Source: Flavobacteriaceae bacterium
GTDB lineage: Bacteria; Bacteroidota; Bacteroidia; Flavobacteriales; Flavobacteriaceae
Assembly (NCBI GenBank): GCA_018674025.1
Contig: JABHBC010000169.1
Coordinates: forward strand, 1-7,457
Direction: 5' to 3'
Length of the DNA stretch: 7,457 nt
Part shown: positions 1 to 5,202 of the stretch, one piece after another
Layout: every line of letters begins with the position of its first letter
Position numbering within the stretch: the first letter of the stretch is position 1
Program-made: the position numbers and the translations under genes
The notes under the pieces: generated by a model
Seen by the model: only the letters and a program-made list of their open reading frames with translations
Told to the model about the DNA's origin: nothing
The model's database searches: none

Positions 1-764
1 AAAACTATTAAAGATGTAATAAGACCTCCTATAAATGAGTAAAACATTAAGATATATCCAAAAATAATTGAAATTACTTTTAATAGTTTAGAGCTAGTAT
101 CAAGCAAAAAATTAATTGTTTTTTTTAAATAGTATTTTACTTTTCCCAAAAATCCTTTTGCATATTCTTTATCAAAATCAGTAATTTCTTTTTCAATTTC
201 AGGCAATACACTTTCAATTTTATTTTTTATTGAAGCAACGCTTACAGCCTCACCGGTCATTCTAATTTTATCAGCACTAGTTTTAGCTGAAGGAATAACT
301 ATCCATAAAATTATATAAGCTAAAGTTGTAAATGGAACAGGCACAAAGAAAAATAAAATAAATAAAATTCTAGTCCAAGCGGGTGATATACCAAAATAAT
401 GAGCTAATCCACTAGCGACCCCACCAACATAATTATCATCTATATCTCTAAATAACTTTTTATCAGTATTTTTATTTTTTGGAGATGCGTCCTGTTCATT
501 TTCATCCTCTGCTAATTCTTCAGGAGTACCCAAAATTTCAATAGCATTATTTACATCTGATACAGAGATTACTCTGTTAATAGAATTATTTGTAGAGAAT
601 AATTCTGCAATATGAGACTCAATATCTTCTAATATTTCGTTTTTACTGGAATTAGAACTAAATGCGATAGTTAACTTATCTAAATAAGATTTAAGAATTT
701 TATAAGCCTCATCGTCCATTGTAAATTTAACATGAGATAGGTGTATGTCTTTAGTGATGTTCAT
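1..764 (-). CDS. PspC-domain membrane protein with HAAS-like N-terminus, 3' end cut by window
   Basis: The frame runs from the ATG at 764 to the window edge with no stop, giving 254 residues. Residues 12-90 are helical and read EILEDIESHIAELF (43-56) and VNNAIEILGTPEELAED (71-87). This resembles the HAAS (DUF1700-like) domain, whose signature ends in 'LGxPEELA' and which is typically encoded next to PadR regulators. The PspC domain follows at about 102-162: KLFRDIDDNYVGGVASGLAH (103-122), then YFGISPAWTRILFILFFF, a P-rich turn and LAYIILWIVIPSAKT. PspC is the envelope stress sensor of the phage shock response. A polar, charged region (163-213) precedes another hydrophobic segment (about 228-254). 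Flavobacterial PspC proteins are often several hundred residues long, so much is missing. It begins 2 bp after PadR, so the two are co-translated and probably work as sensor and regulator. Confidence 0.88.
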   Translation of the reverse strand, partial: MNITKDIHLSHVKFTMDDEAYKILKSYLDKLTIAFSSNSSKNEILEDIESHIAELFSTNNSINRVISVSDVNNAIEILGTPEELAEDENEQDASPKNKNTDKKLFRDIDDNYVGGVASGLAHYFGISPAWTRILFILFFFVPVPFTTLAYIILWIVIPSAKTSADKIRMTGEAVSVASIKNKIESVLPEIEKEITDFDKEYAKGFLGKVKYYLKKTINFLLDTSSKLLKVISIIFGYILMFYSFIGGLITSLIV

Positions 765-766
765 AT

Positions 767-1093
767 TTATTTATTTCTAATTTGTGTTACTGCATTAGAT
801 AACTCTAACCATGATTCATTAAGATCATTTAAAAAATCTTTTCCCTCAGTTGTAATATTATAATATTTTCTAGGTGGGCCATTTTTAGATTCTTTCCAAT
901 TATACTCTAATAAATTACTATTTTTCAATCTTGTAAGTAATGGATATATAGTTCCCTCTACTACAATTAACTTAGATTCTTTTAAGGTCATTAAAATTTC
1001 AAAAGAATATTTGGGCTCTTTACTAAGTATAGATAAAATACAAAGCTCGAGTATTCCCTTACGCATTTGTGCTTTTGTATTATCAGACTTCAT
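767..1093 (-). CDS. PadR family transcriptional regulator
   Basis: A 108-residue PadR-type winged-helix regulator, short form without the C-terminal dimerisation domain extension (subfamily 2 size). Residues 10-38 (MRKGILELCILSILSKEPKY and on to FEILMTLKE) form the first helices of the DNA-binding domain. EGTIYPLLTRLKNSNLLEYN (46-65) is the recognition helix and start of the wing, a hallmark of the family. GPPRKYYNITTEGKDFL (72-88) is the wing tip and next helix, again with the typical 'GPxRKYYxIT' pattern. A C-terminal helix (88-106) would support dimer formation. The stop is 2 bp before the PspC-domain gene. PadR regulators of this size commonly repress their own operon and are coupled to an adjacent membrane signalling protein, which fits the neighbour. 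I found no ATGT-N8-10-ACAT type PadR operator at the upstream promoter. Confidence 0.93.
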   Translation of the reverse strand: MKSDNTKAQMRKGILELCILSILSKEPKYSFEILMTLKESKLIVVEGTIYPLLTRLKNSNLLEYNWKESKNGPPRKYYNITTEGKDFLNDLNESWLELSNAVTQIRNK

Positions 1094-1101
1094 TATAAAT
1101 A

Positions 1102-1257
1102 TTAATTTTTGATTTTTGGTTTTTTATTAAATACCAAACCAATACCTGCGCCAAAACATAATCCAAATGAAATCCATAAATTTATATTGCCTGTGGCACT
1201 GCCAATTATAATTCCTGCGAGTAATCCTATTCCTGCACCCAATGAAATATTTGTCAT
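1102..1257 (-). CDS. 51-residue glycine-zipper membrane protein
   Basis: A short gene starting at the ATG at 1257. The protein begins MTNISLGAGIGLLAGIIIGS and has a second similar segment, LWISFGLCFGAGIGLVFN (27-44), ending in basic KKPKIKN. Both hydrophobic segments carry GxGxG or GxxxG spacing (G7, G9, G11, G15, G19; G32, G36, G38, G40), the glycine-zipper pattern of tightly packed helices, so a two-helix hairpin in a membrane is likely. Similar tiny 'GxAIGxAIG' proteins are widespread hypotheticals in Bacteroidetes as I recall. It lies 32 bp after the small lipoprotein and 8 bp before the PadR gene, which together with the clean frame argues that it is real. Its role is unknown; a structural or stress-related envelope function fits the operon. 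Confidence 0.7.
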   Translation of the reverse strand: MTNISLGAGIGLLAGIIIGSATGNINLWISFGLCFGAGIGLVFNKKPKIKN

Positions 1258-1289
1258 TTTAGTTTTTTATTAAGTTGTATGGTTAAAAT

Positions 1290-1508
1290 TTAATCAATGT
1301 TATTTTTTTCAATGGTTATTACAATGATTTCTTTTCCATTTTCCTTTTTGTCCTCACTTGTAATAACCCACTCACCCTGCACTCCATCTAGGTTTTCTCC
1401 ATCAATTGTTATATTGATATCATTTATTACCTCAACATCAGGACTGAACCAGGAACCACATGAACTAAAAGTGAAAGCAATTAATATAATCAGTATTATT
1501 TTTTTCAT
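1290..1508 (-). CDS. Small lipoprotein of unknown function
   Basis: A 72-residue predicted lipoprotein. MKKIILIILIAFTFSSC is a compact lipoprotein signal peptide with the lipidated cysteine at C17, followed by GSW. The mature part of about 56 residues is acidic and has alternating hydrophobic stretches: VEVINDINITIDGENL (25-40), EWVITSED (46-53) and EIIVITIEKNN (60-70). This suggests a small beta-rich domain. I do not recognise a family. A frame of similar length on the opposite strand lacks a comparable signal and starts inside this gene. The gene sits directly behind the consensus promoter at 1541-1571 and 32 bp before the 51-residue glycine-zipper gene, so it is the first gene of the PadR/PspC unit and may be an envelope component under the same control. 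Confidence 0.7.
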   Translation of the reverse strand: MKKIILIILIAFTFSSCGSWFSPDVEVINDINITIDGENLDGVQGEWVITSEDKKENGKEIIVITIEKNNID

Positions 1509-1540
1509 GATTTAAAGTTTTTAATTAATAATAACAAAGG

Positions 1541-1571
1541 CAAATATATATAAATATAGCTACTATGCAAA
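1541..1571 (-). promoter_or_regulatory. Consensus Bacteroidetes promoter for the lipoprotein / glycine-zipper / PadR / PspC unit
   Basis: On the minus strand TTTG (1571 to 1568), a 19-nt spacer and TATATTTG (1548 to 1541) match the Bacteroidetes housekeeping consensus TTTG-N19-TAnnTTTG at every defined base. Transcription would start roughly 27 nt before the ATG at 1508. A tandem TTTGCTTTGC covers the -33 region, but only the downstream copy has the right spacing. This is the largest gap in the window (95 bp) and separates the winged-helix regulator from the next unit. Confidence 0.7.
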
Positions 1572-1603
1572 GCAAAGTACTATTTAATACAATTTTACTT
1601 ATT

Positions 1604-1873
1604 TCATTTTCTCAGGGACATGAGTGACTTAAAAAATTCTTCAAATCTTTTTGAACCAAGCTTTGTTATAGAACAAGATGTATTAGGATAATTGTTTTTA
1701 AAACTTTTGCTAATTGATATGTAATTACTCTCCTCTAATTTTTTAAGTTGGACACTAAGATTACCTTTTGATGATTCAGTTACTTTTTGCAAATGATTAA
1801 AATCACAAGAAGAAACACCCATAAGCAAAGAAATAATTTTTAATCTAATTGGATTTAATAATAATTTGTCCAT
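1604..1873 (-). CDS. Small winged-helix transcriptional regulator (HTH_34 type)
   Basis: An 89-residue protein that is essentially one winged-helix DNA-binding domain. It begins with LLLNPIRLKIISLLM (4-18), the first helix of ArsR/MarR-like domains. DFNHLQKVTESSKGNLSVQL (24-43) is the helix-turn-helix, with the GNLSVQLKKLEE recognition helix at about 37-48. NYISISKSFKNNYPNTSCSI (50-69) is the wing, and TKLGSKRFEEFFKSL is the closing helix. The spacing 'SKGNLSxxLKKLEExxYIxIxKSF...PxT' matches the compact winged-helix family known as HTH_34 (PF13601), in which no ligand domain is present. It follows the membrane protein gene by 4 bp. It probably represses its own unit, perhaps through the palindrome at 2951-2966. 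No effector is visible. Confidence 0.85.
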   Translation of the reverse strand: MDKLLLNPIRLKIISLLMGVSSCDFNHLQKVTESSKGNLSVQLKKLEESNYISISKSFKNNYPNTSCSITKLGSKRFEEFFKSLMSLRK

Positions 1874-1877
1874 TTAG

Positions 1878-2450
1878 TTATTTAGTTTGTTTAAATCTAT
1901 ATAGAGATACTCCAGGGATCAACATTCCAAATGCAATTCCATATGCATTAATTAATAAAAAATTTAAGCCTGGGGATACATGATTGTACACAACAAATGC
2001 TAGTAATAATAACCCGCCGATTGTAATATTTTTAAATTTAATTATAAAACCTGTCATAACAAGAGCAATTGCAAGGCTAAATAAAATTTCTAAAGTTGGA
2101 CTATTAATTCCTTTAATTACCGAAATAGCTACATGCAATAACCATGAAAGACCAAAAACCGCCCAAATAATTTTAACAACTCTTCCTAATTGAGTTTCAT
2201 ATCCTGTCTTATGTCCAGTTTTAATGTTGTAATAAGTGGTATATATCATTCCTATTACTGGAATTGCAATCCAATATACTAGTGAGGAATAATTAGAAAA
2301 CTGAACAAGCTCAGGAAAAAAATAATGAAATAAGCTCATTGATATTATTAAGATTCCCCAAAATAATAGATTATAACCTAAAGGTTTTAAACTAGTTTTT
2401 GTTTGTATTATAGCATCATTTATGATTTTAATTTGTTCTTCTTTTGTCAT
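1878..2450 (-). CDS. Six-helix membrane protein paired with a winged-helix regulator
   Basis: A 190-residue integral membrane protein that I cannot assign to a characterised family. After a polar N-terminal stretch (MTKEEQIKIINDAIIQTKTS) hydrophobic segments occur at about 26-45, 56-73, 91-112, 119-137, 141-156 and 163-184, ending in basic YRFKQTK. There are no cysteines, and no clustered acidic or histidine residues suggesting transport or catalysis. The gene ends 4 bp before a small winged-helix regulator and starts 18 bp after a lipoprotein gene. Pairs of a small membrane protein and such a regulator are frequent in Bacteroidetes. The membrane protein might signal to or be controlled by the regulator, which is inference. 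The ATG at 2450 is preceded by an A/T-rich leader with no alternative in-frame start nearby. Confidence 0.75.
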   Translation of the reverse strand: MTKEEQIKIINDAIIQTKTSLKPLGYNLLFWGILIISMSLFHYFFPELVQFSNYSSLVYWIAIPVIGMIYTTYYNIKTGHKTGYETQLGRVVKIIWAVFGLSWLLHVAISVIKGINSPTLEILFSLAIALVMTGFIIKFKNITIGGLLLLAFVVYNHVSPGLNFLLINAYGIAFGMLIPGVSLYRFKQTK

Positions 2451-2468
2451 AATAAATTGGTTTATTAG

Positions 2469-2921
2469 CTATTTTAAAATAACTATTTTTATTTTTTTTC
2501 CTTTAAAAAATTCAGCTGCGCTTTCGACAGTTGTCTCAGATTGCAAAGAAATACGCACAAATCCTTCACCAAAGCTAAGGTAGGTGAAACTTGGGTTTTC
2601 ATAAATCAAACTGTATTGAGGAAATTGACTCCACCTTTCAATTTTTCCATCACTTGCTGGTCTTTGTATGTAAGCCATAACAGCTCCATTATCTGCAACA
2701 TCCTTAGTTATTTCATCTACCTTAATTTCAAGGTTTCCATATTTTTTATCTTCACTAATACTTGTTAACTCAACAAAATCTAAAAATATAGTTTTGTCTA
2801 TTGAATTATAATAATTGATTGTATTCTCACCTCTGTCTACGGAAACTAATTTTGACATTCCACAGCTTGATAGTAAAATCAAAACCATAAACATTAATGT
2901 TTTACTAAATAAGTTTTTCAT
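2469..2921 (-). CDS. Lipoprotein of unknown function
   Basis: A 150-residue predicted lipoprotein. The signal peptide runs to a clear lipobox LSSC with the lipidated cysteine at C20, followed by GMSK. The mature part of about 130 residues is rich in predicted beta strands: NLEIKVDEITKDVADNGAVM (63-82), then AYIQRP, YSLIYENPSFTYLSFGEGFV (103-122) and a closing KKIKIVILK. The pattern of a 'DNGAV' turn, an aromatic-rich middle and a C-terminal 'KIVIL' strand recalls a group of short secreted or lipid-anchored beta-sandwich proteins of Bacteroidetes that I know only as hypothetical. No catalytic motif is visible. It is the first gene after the predicted promoter at 2947-2978 and lies 18 bp before the membrane protein gene, so the three genes down to 1604 probably form one unit. 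Confidence 0.75.
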   Translation of the reverse strand: MKNLFSKTLMFMVLILLSSCGMSKLVSVDRGENTINYYNSIDKTIFLDFVELTSISEDKKYGNLEIKVDEITKDVADNGAVMAYIQRPASDGKIERWSQFPQYSLIYENPSFTYLSFGEGFVRISLQSETTVESAAEFFKGKKIKIVILK

Positions 2922-2946
2922 TTTTTTTAATTTAAATTATTCGATA

Positions 2947-2978
2947 TAAATATAAACTAGTTTATAAAATAAACCAAA
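2947..2978 (-). promoter_or_regulatory. Predicted Bacteroidetes-type promoter for the lipoprotein / membrane protein / regulator unit
   Basis: Read on the minus strand, a -33 element TTTG (2978 to 2975) is followed by a 20-nt spacer and TATATTTA (2954 to 2947), seven of eight matches to the Bacteroidetes -7 consensus TAnnTTTG. Transcription would begin about 20 nt before the lipoprotein ATG at 2921, leaving a short A/T-rich leader without a Shine-Dalgarno sequence, normal for this phylum. The gap follows the last oxidase-operon gene and is the only space available for a new promoter here. Confidence 0.55.
2951..2966. promoter_or_regulatory. Perfect 16-bp palindrome, candidate operator
   Basis: The sequence TATAAACTAGTTTATA is a perfect inverted repeat with no central spacer. 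It lies between the predicted -33 and -7 elements and overlaps the first four bases of the -7 box, so a protein bound there would block RNA polymerase. The winged-helix regulator two genes downstream (1604-1873) is the obvious candidate ligand, giving autoregulation. This is inference from position; a 16-bp AT-rich palindrome can also arise by chance in such DNA. Confidence 0.4.
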
Positions 2979-2993
2979 TTAATTTTTAAAAAA

Positions 2994-3203
2994 CTATTTC
3001 TTAAATTTTCTATAAATAATAAAAGCAATACTAAAGACAACTATATAAGGAATTGCCATAAGGTATACAATTCCGTCATTTATTCCTTTTGCAGACACTT
3101 GTCCTTCTTCACTTTCTAATACAGCTCTACACATAGCACACTGCCCTAATATAGAATCTGTAACAAAGAATAAAACAATAAGAAATATATATTTAAATTT
3201 CAT
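2994..3203 (-). CDS. 69-residue membrane protein with CxxC motif, last gene of the oxidase operon
   Basis: A short protein with a hydrophobic N-terminal segment (about 5-20) that looks like a signal peptide, then QCAMCRAVLES (21-31) with C22 and C25, a polar stretch, and a membrane helix at about 44-64 followed by basic YRKFKK. I chose the ATG at 3203, two bases after the DUF420 stop. A longer frame from 3266 would place 21 residues over the DUF420 gene and bury the signal peptide. With the signal removed, the CxxC pair would lie in the periplasm close to the membrane. It is not a heme c site, since the residue after the second cysteine is arginine. Function is unproven. Position after SCO and DUF420 suggests a part in copper or thiol handling for the oxidase. 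I recall similar 'CxMCR' miniproteins at this position in other flavobacteria. Confidence 0.75.
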   Translation of the reverse strand: MKFKYIFLIVLFFVTDSILGQCAMCRAVLESEEGQVSAKGINDGIVYLMAIPYIVVFSIAFIIYRKFKK

Positions 3204-3205
3204 AA

Positions 3206-3721
3206 TTAGTAATAAGGAGATATCATTATATAAACTATAACACCAGTAACCGCTACATAAAGCCAAAGTGGAAAAGTGATTTTAGCTATTTTTTTATGTG
3301 CTTGTATATCATTAGTAATTGCTCTAACATAGGTTACTAGTACAAATGGAATTACAGTAATTGATAAAAGAATATGAGAAAAAAGTATAGTAAAATAAAT
3401 ATATCTGATGGTTCCCTCACCTCCGAATGGAGTAGATTCACTCGTCATATGATAAGCTACGTACATCAATAAAAACACTAAGGAAAGACCAATAGCAAAT
3501 TTCATTAAAAGTGAATGAAGTTTTATCTTTTTATTTTTAATTGCAACTAAAGCAGAAATCAGCAATAATGCGGTTAAGGCATTTATCGATGCATAAATAG
3601 GAGGTAAAAATGACAATGGCTCAACATTAGGCAACTTTACGGTAAATAATATTGCAACGACAACTGGAATCAAAATAGAAACTAATATTATAAGTTTATT
3701 ATATTTTATTGGCTCAGACAT
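3206..3721 (-). CDS. DUF420 membrane protein (CtaM/YozB-like oxidase biogenesis factor)
   Basis: A 171-residue integral membrane protein with about five helices (roughly 9-28, 39-61, 71-91, 107-133, 147-167). Four histidines sit at or near helix ends: H69 in KIKLHSLLMKFA, H91 in YVAYHMTSESTPFGGEG, H116 in FSHILLSITVIP and H142 in AHKKIAKITFPLWLYVAVTG. This pattern and the PPIYASINALTA start of helix two match the DUF420 family. The Staphylococcus aureus member, CtaM, is required for activity of the aa3-type quinol oxidase, so a role in assembly or in metal/heme handling of the oxidase is reasonable here. The conserved histidines are plausible ligands, which is inference. The gene follows SCO by 4 bp and is 2 bp upstream of the CxxC miniprotein, consistent with one transcript. 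Confidence 0.87.
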   Translation of the reverse strand: MSEPIKYNKLIILVSILIPVVVAILFTVKLPNVEPLSFLPPIYASINALTALLLISALVAIKNKKIKLHSLLMKFAIGLSLVFLLMYVAYHMTSESTPFGGEGTIRYIYFTILFSHILLSITVIPFVLVTYVRAITNDIQAHKKIAKITFPLWLYVAVTGVIVYIMISPYY

Positions 3722-3725
3722 ATTT

Positions 3726-4463
3726 TTACTTTAATAACTTTAAAATATCTTCTTTGAGAATTGAGATTTCTTCTTTTTCTCCGTCACTATTAGTTTTTTC
3801 TTTAAAATCAATAGCTCCTTTATAGTAAATTAGTGGATTACCAAAATCATCAGATCTACATCTAATATAACCTTCCTGGTCAATTAATGCAAAATTTCCA
3901 GAATGTTCAAATCCTCCAGCTGCAGATTCTTCTTGAGCTGTATATAAATTAAATCCATCATTTGCTAGTTTGTAAATTTCTTCTTTATCCCCAGTTAAAA
4001 GATTCCAATTTTTATTTGTAATTCCAAATTGATTAGCATAATCACTCAGTACCTCAACAGTATCATATACTGGATTTATTGTAAAGGAAGCAAAACCAAG
4101 ATTGTCAAATTCATTAAATGAGTTTTGAATCTCAACTAAATTATAATTCATAATAGGGCATATTGTAGGACAAGTGGTGAAAAAGAATTCTACAATATAT
4201 ACTTTTCCCTCATAATCTTTATTAGTAATGAGCACCCCATTTTGATTAGTAAAAGAAAAATTAGGTACTTTTTTTCTCTCTCCATTAATTTCAAGATACA
4301 TCAAATTAGAATCACCTACATTGTTATTAACAGATCTACTTCTACTTTCTTCTCTAGCTATATCGTCATTTGATAGTCGATCAATAATTCTTGGAACAAA
4401 AATTATTCCAAAAACTAATACTATAAATGAAATACCTATATATGAATTATTTCTTTTACTCAT
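3726..4463 (-). CDS. SCO1/SenC family copper chaperone
   Basis: A 245-residue SCO protein, which in this family delivers copper to the CuA site of cytochrome c oxidase subunit II or acts as its thiol reductase on the outer face of the inner membrane. A single hydrophobic anchor spans about 8-24. The thioredoxin-like domain runs from about 58 to the end. The copper site is complete: C98 and C102 in FFFTTCPTICP, and the distal ligand H187 in GGFEHSGNFALIDQEGY. An extra cysteine, C202, lies just after the IDQEGYIR strand. The segment FASFTINPVYDTVEVLSDYA (124-143) corresponds to the usual SCO 'SVDPxxDTPxxLxxYA' stretch, with N replacing the D. It starts at the ATG overlapping the preceding stop and ends 4 bp before the DUF420 gene, firmly inside the oxidase operon. 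I leave the symbol blank because naming varies (sco, senC, ypmQ). Confidence 0.93.
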   Translation of the reverse strand: MSKRNNSYIGISFIVLVFGIIFVPRIIDRLSNDDIAREESRSRSVNNNVGDSNLMYLEINGERKKVPNFSFTNQNGVLITNKDYEGKVYIVEFFFTTCPTICPIMNYNLVEIQNSFNEFDNLGFASFTINPVYDTVEVLSDYANQFGITNKNWNLLTGDKEEIYKLANDGFNLYTAQEESAAGGFEHSGNFALIDQEGYIRCRSDDFGNPLIYYKGAIDFKEKTNSDGEKEEISILKEDILKLLK

Positions 4464-5170
4464 TAATTCTCAATGTTTTCATTTCTTCTGTTGTTTGAAT
4501 CAACACCAGCTTTACGCTTTTGTCTGTATTCAGTAAATAAAATTCTTAAGTCGTCATTCATTTTATTTTTTATTTCTGAAACTTTAGTAGAGTTATATGA
4601 ACTTAATCCAAAAACCTTAACTCCTTTATCTACATCAGATGGTTTTCTATCATCAATTCTACCTCTTTGATTCAAATCTTTGTCAACAATAAAAATGTAA
4701 GGAGACGATAAATCATTGCTTAAAGCATTTGAGGATTTTAGAGAACTGTGCAAGTCCTTAATTTGATCTCTAGAGCCAAAAGCAAATCCCCAATATTTTA
4801 ATTCATCATACGCATATAATTCCAACAACAATTCATTTACTTGGTTTTCAGAGCCATTTGGAACAATCATTAATAATTGAAATTTCTTAAAGCCCTTAAA
4901 CTTATCGTAAATAAGTTCCTTGAGATTTAGTGCTACTGTCAAGTTATCCATAGGATTGTCGCCTAAAAAAGCAAGGACAGTTATATTGCCACGAAGAAGT
5001 CTTTTATCTTCTTCTATGTAAGTAAATGAATCTACATCTTTAACATTATTTTTAACAATATCTAATGAGTTGTAGTTATGGGTTGAAGGATATAAAAAAA
5101 GAAGGAAAATGACTGGCAAGAAAAATAATACTGAAAGTATTAACCATTTTTTTAAAGAAGTCGAATTCAT
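4463..5170 (-). CDS. Membrane-anchored, cysteine-free SCO/thioredoxin-like protein of the oxidase operon
   Basis: A 235-residue protein of unproven function. Residues 9-27 form one hydrophobic segment after a KK pair, suggesting an N-terminal anchor with the rest in the periplasm. The soluble part reads like a thioredoxin/SCO fold: a strand NITVLAFLGDNP (62-73) where SCO has its FFFTTCPTICP strand, a second strand FQLLMIVPNGSEN (97-109), and SSPYIFIVDKDLNQRGRIDD (155-174), equivalent to the SCO stretch FALIDQEGYIR. There is no cysteine anywhere in the protein, so the copper/thiol site of SCO is absent. The C-terminus is charged (EYRQKRKAG onward). It overlaps the SCO start by one base (TAATG), so the two are probably translationally coupled and may work together, for example as a non-catalytic partner in copper delivery. 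That role is inference. A gene of this kind between subunit IV and SCO is, as I recall, common in flavobacteria. Confidence 0.7.
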   Translation of the reverse strand: MNSTSLKKWLILSVLFFLPVIFLLFLYPSTHNYNSLDIVKNNVKDVDSFTYIEEDKRLLRGNITVLAFLGDNPMDNLTVALNLKELIYDKFKGFKKFQLLMIVPNGSENQVNELLLELYAYDELKYWGFAFGSRDQIKDLHSSLKSSNALSNDLSSPYIFIVDKDLNQRGRIDDRKPSDVDKGVKVFGLSSYNSTKVSEIKNKMNDDLRILFTEYRQKRKAGVDSNNRRNENIEN

Positions 5171-5202
5171 TTATATTTATATAAAAAGAAGCAAAAGAAA
5201 TA

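Noticed and set aside
1297..1515. Plus-strand open frame of 72 codons opposite the small lipoprotein
   Set aside because: It mirrors the lipoprotein gene almost exactly. The minus-strand frame has a lipoprotein signal and promoter, and the plus-strand frame has neither.
1556..1583. Imperfect hairpin ATAG(C)TAC ... GTACTAT in the 95-bp gap
   Set aside because: Seven pairs with a bulge and a 13-nt loop, AT-rich and with no T-run after it. It is too weak to call a terminator or operator, and it overlaps the predicted -33 element.
1984..2193. Plus-strand open frame inside the six-helix membrane protein gene
   Set aside because: It is antisense to a convincing membrane protein, has no recognisable motif, and no promoter was seen on that strand.
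2541..2768. Plus-strand open frame inside the lipoprotein gene
   Set aside because: Antisense shadow with no coding character beyond lack of stops.
2979..2993. A/T-run TTTTTTAAAAATT just after the last oxidase-operon gene as a terminator
   Set aside because: It is a loopless A/T palindrome without GC stem, expected by chance at this composition; no intrinsic terminator is visible in either larger gap.
2994..3203. The CAMCR motif as a heme c binding site
   Set aside because: A heme c site needs CxxCH. The residue after the second cysteine is arginine.
3204..3266. Possible longer start (ATG at 3266) for the CxxC miniprotein, adding 21 residues
   Set aside because: The extension lies entirely over the end of the DUF420 gene and would put polar residues before the signal peptide. 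The ATG at 3203, two bases after the DUF420 stop, gives a normal signal sequence.
4321..4670. Two plus-strand open frames opposite the SCO and SCO-like genes
   Set aside because: Both lie antisense to well-supported genes and cross their junction; no motif or start context supports them.
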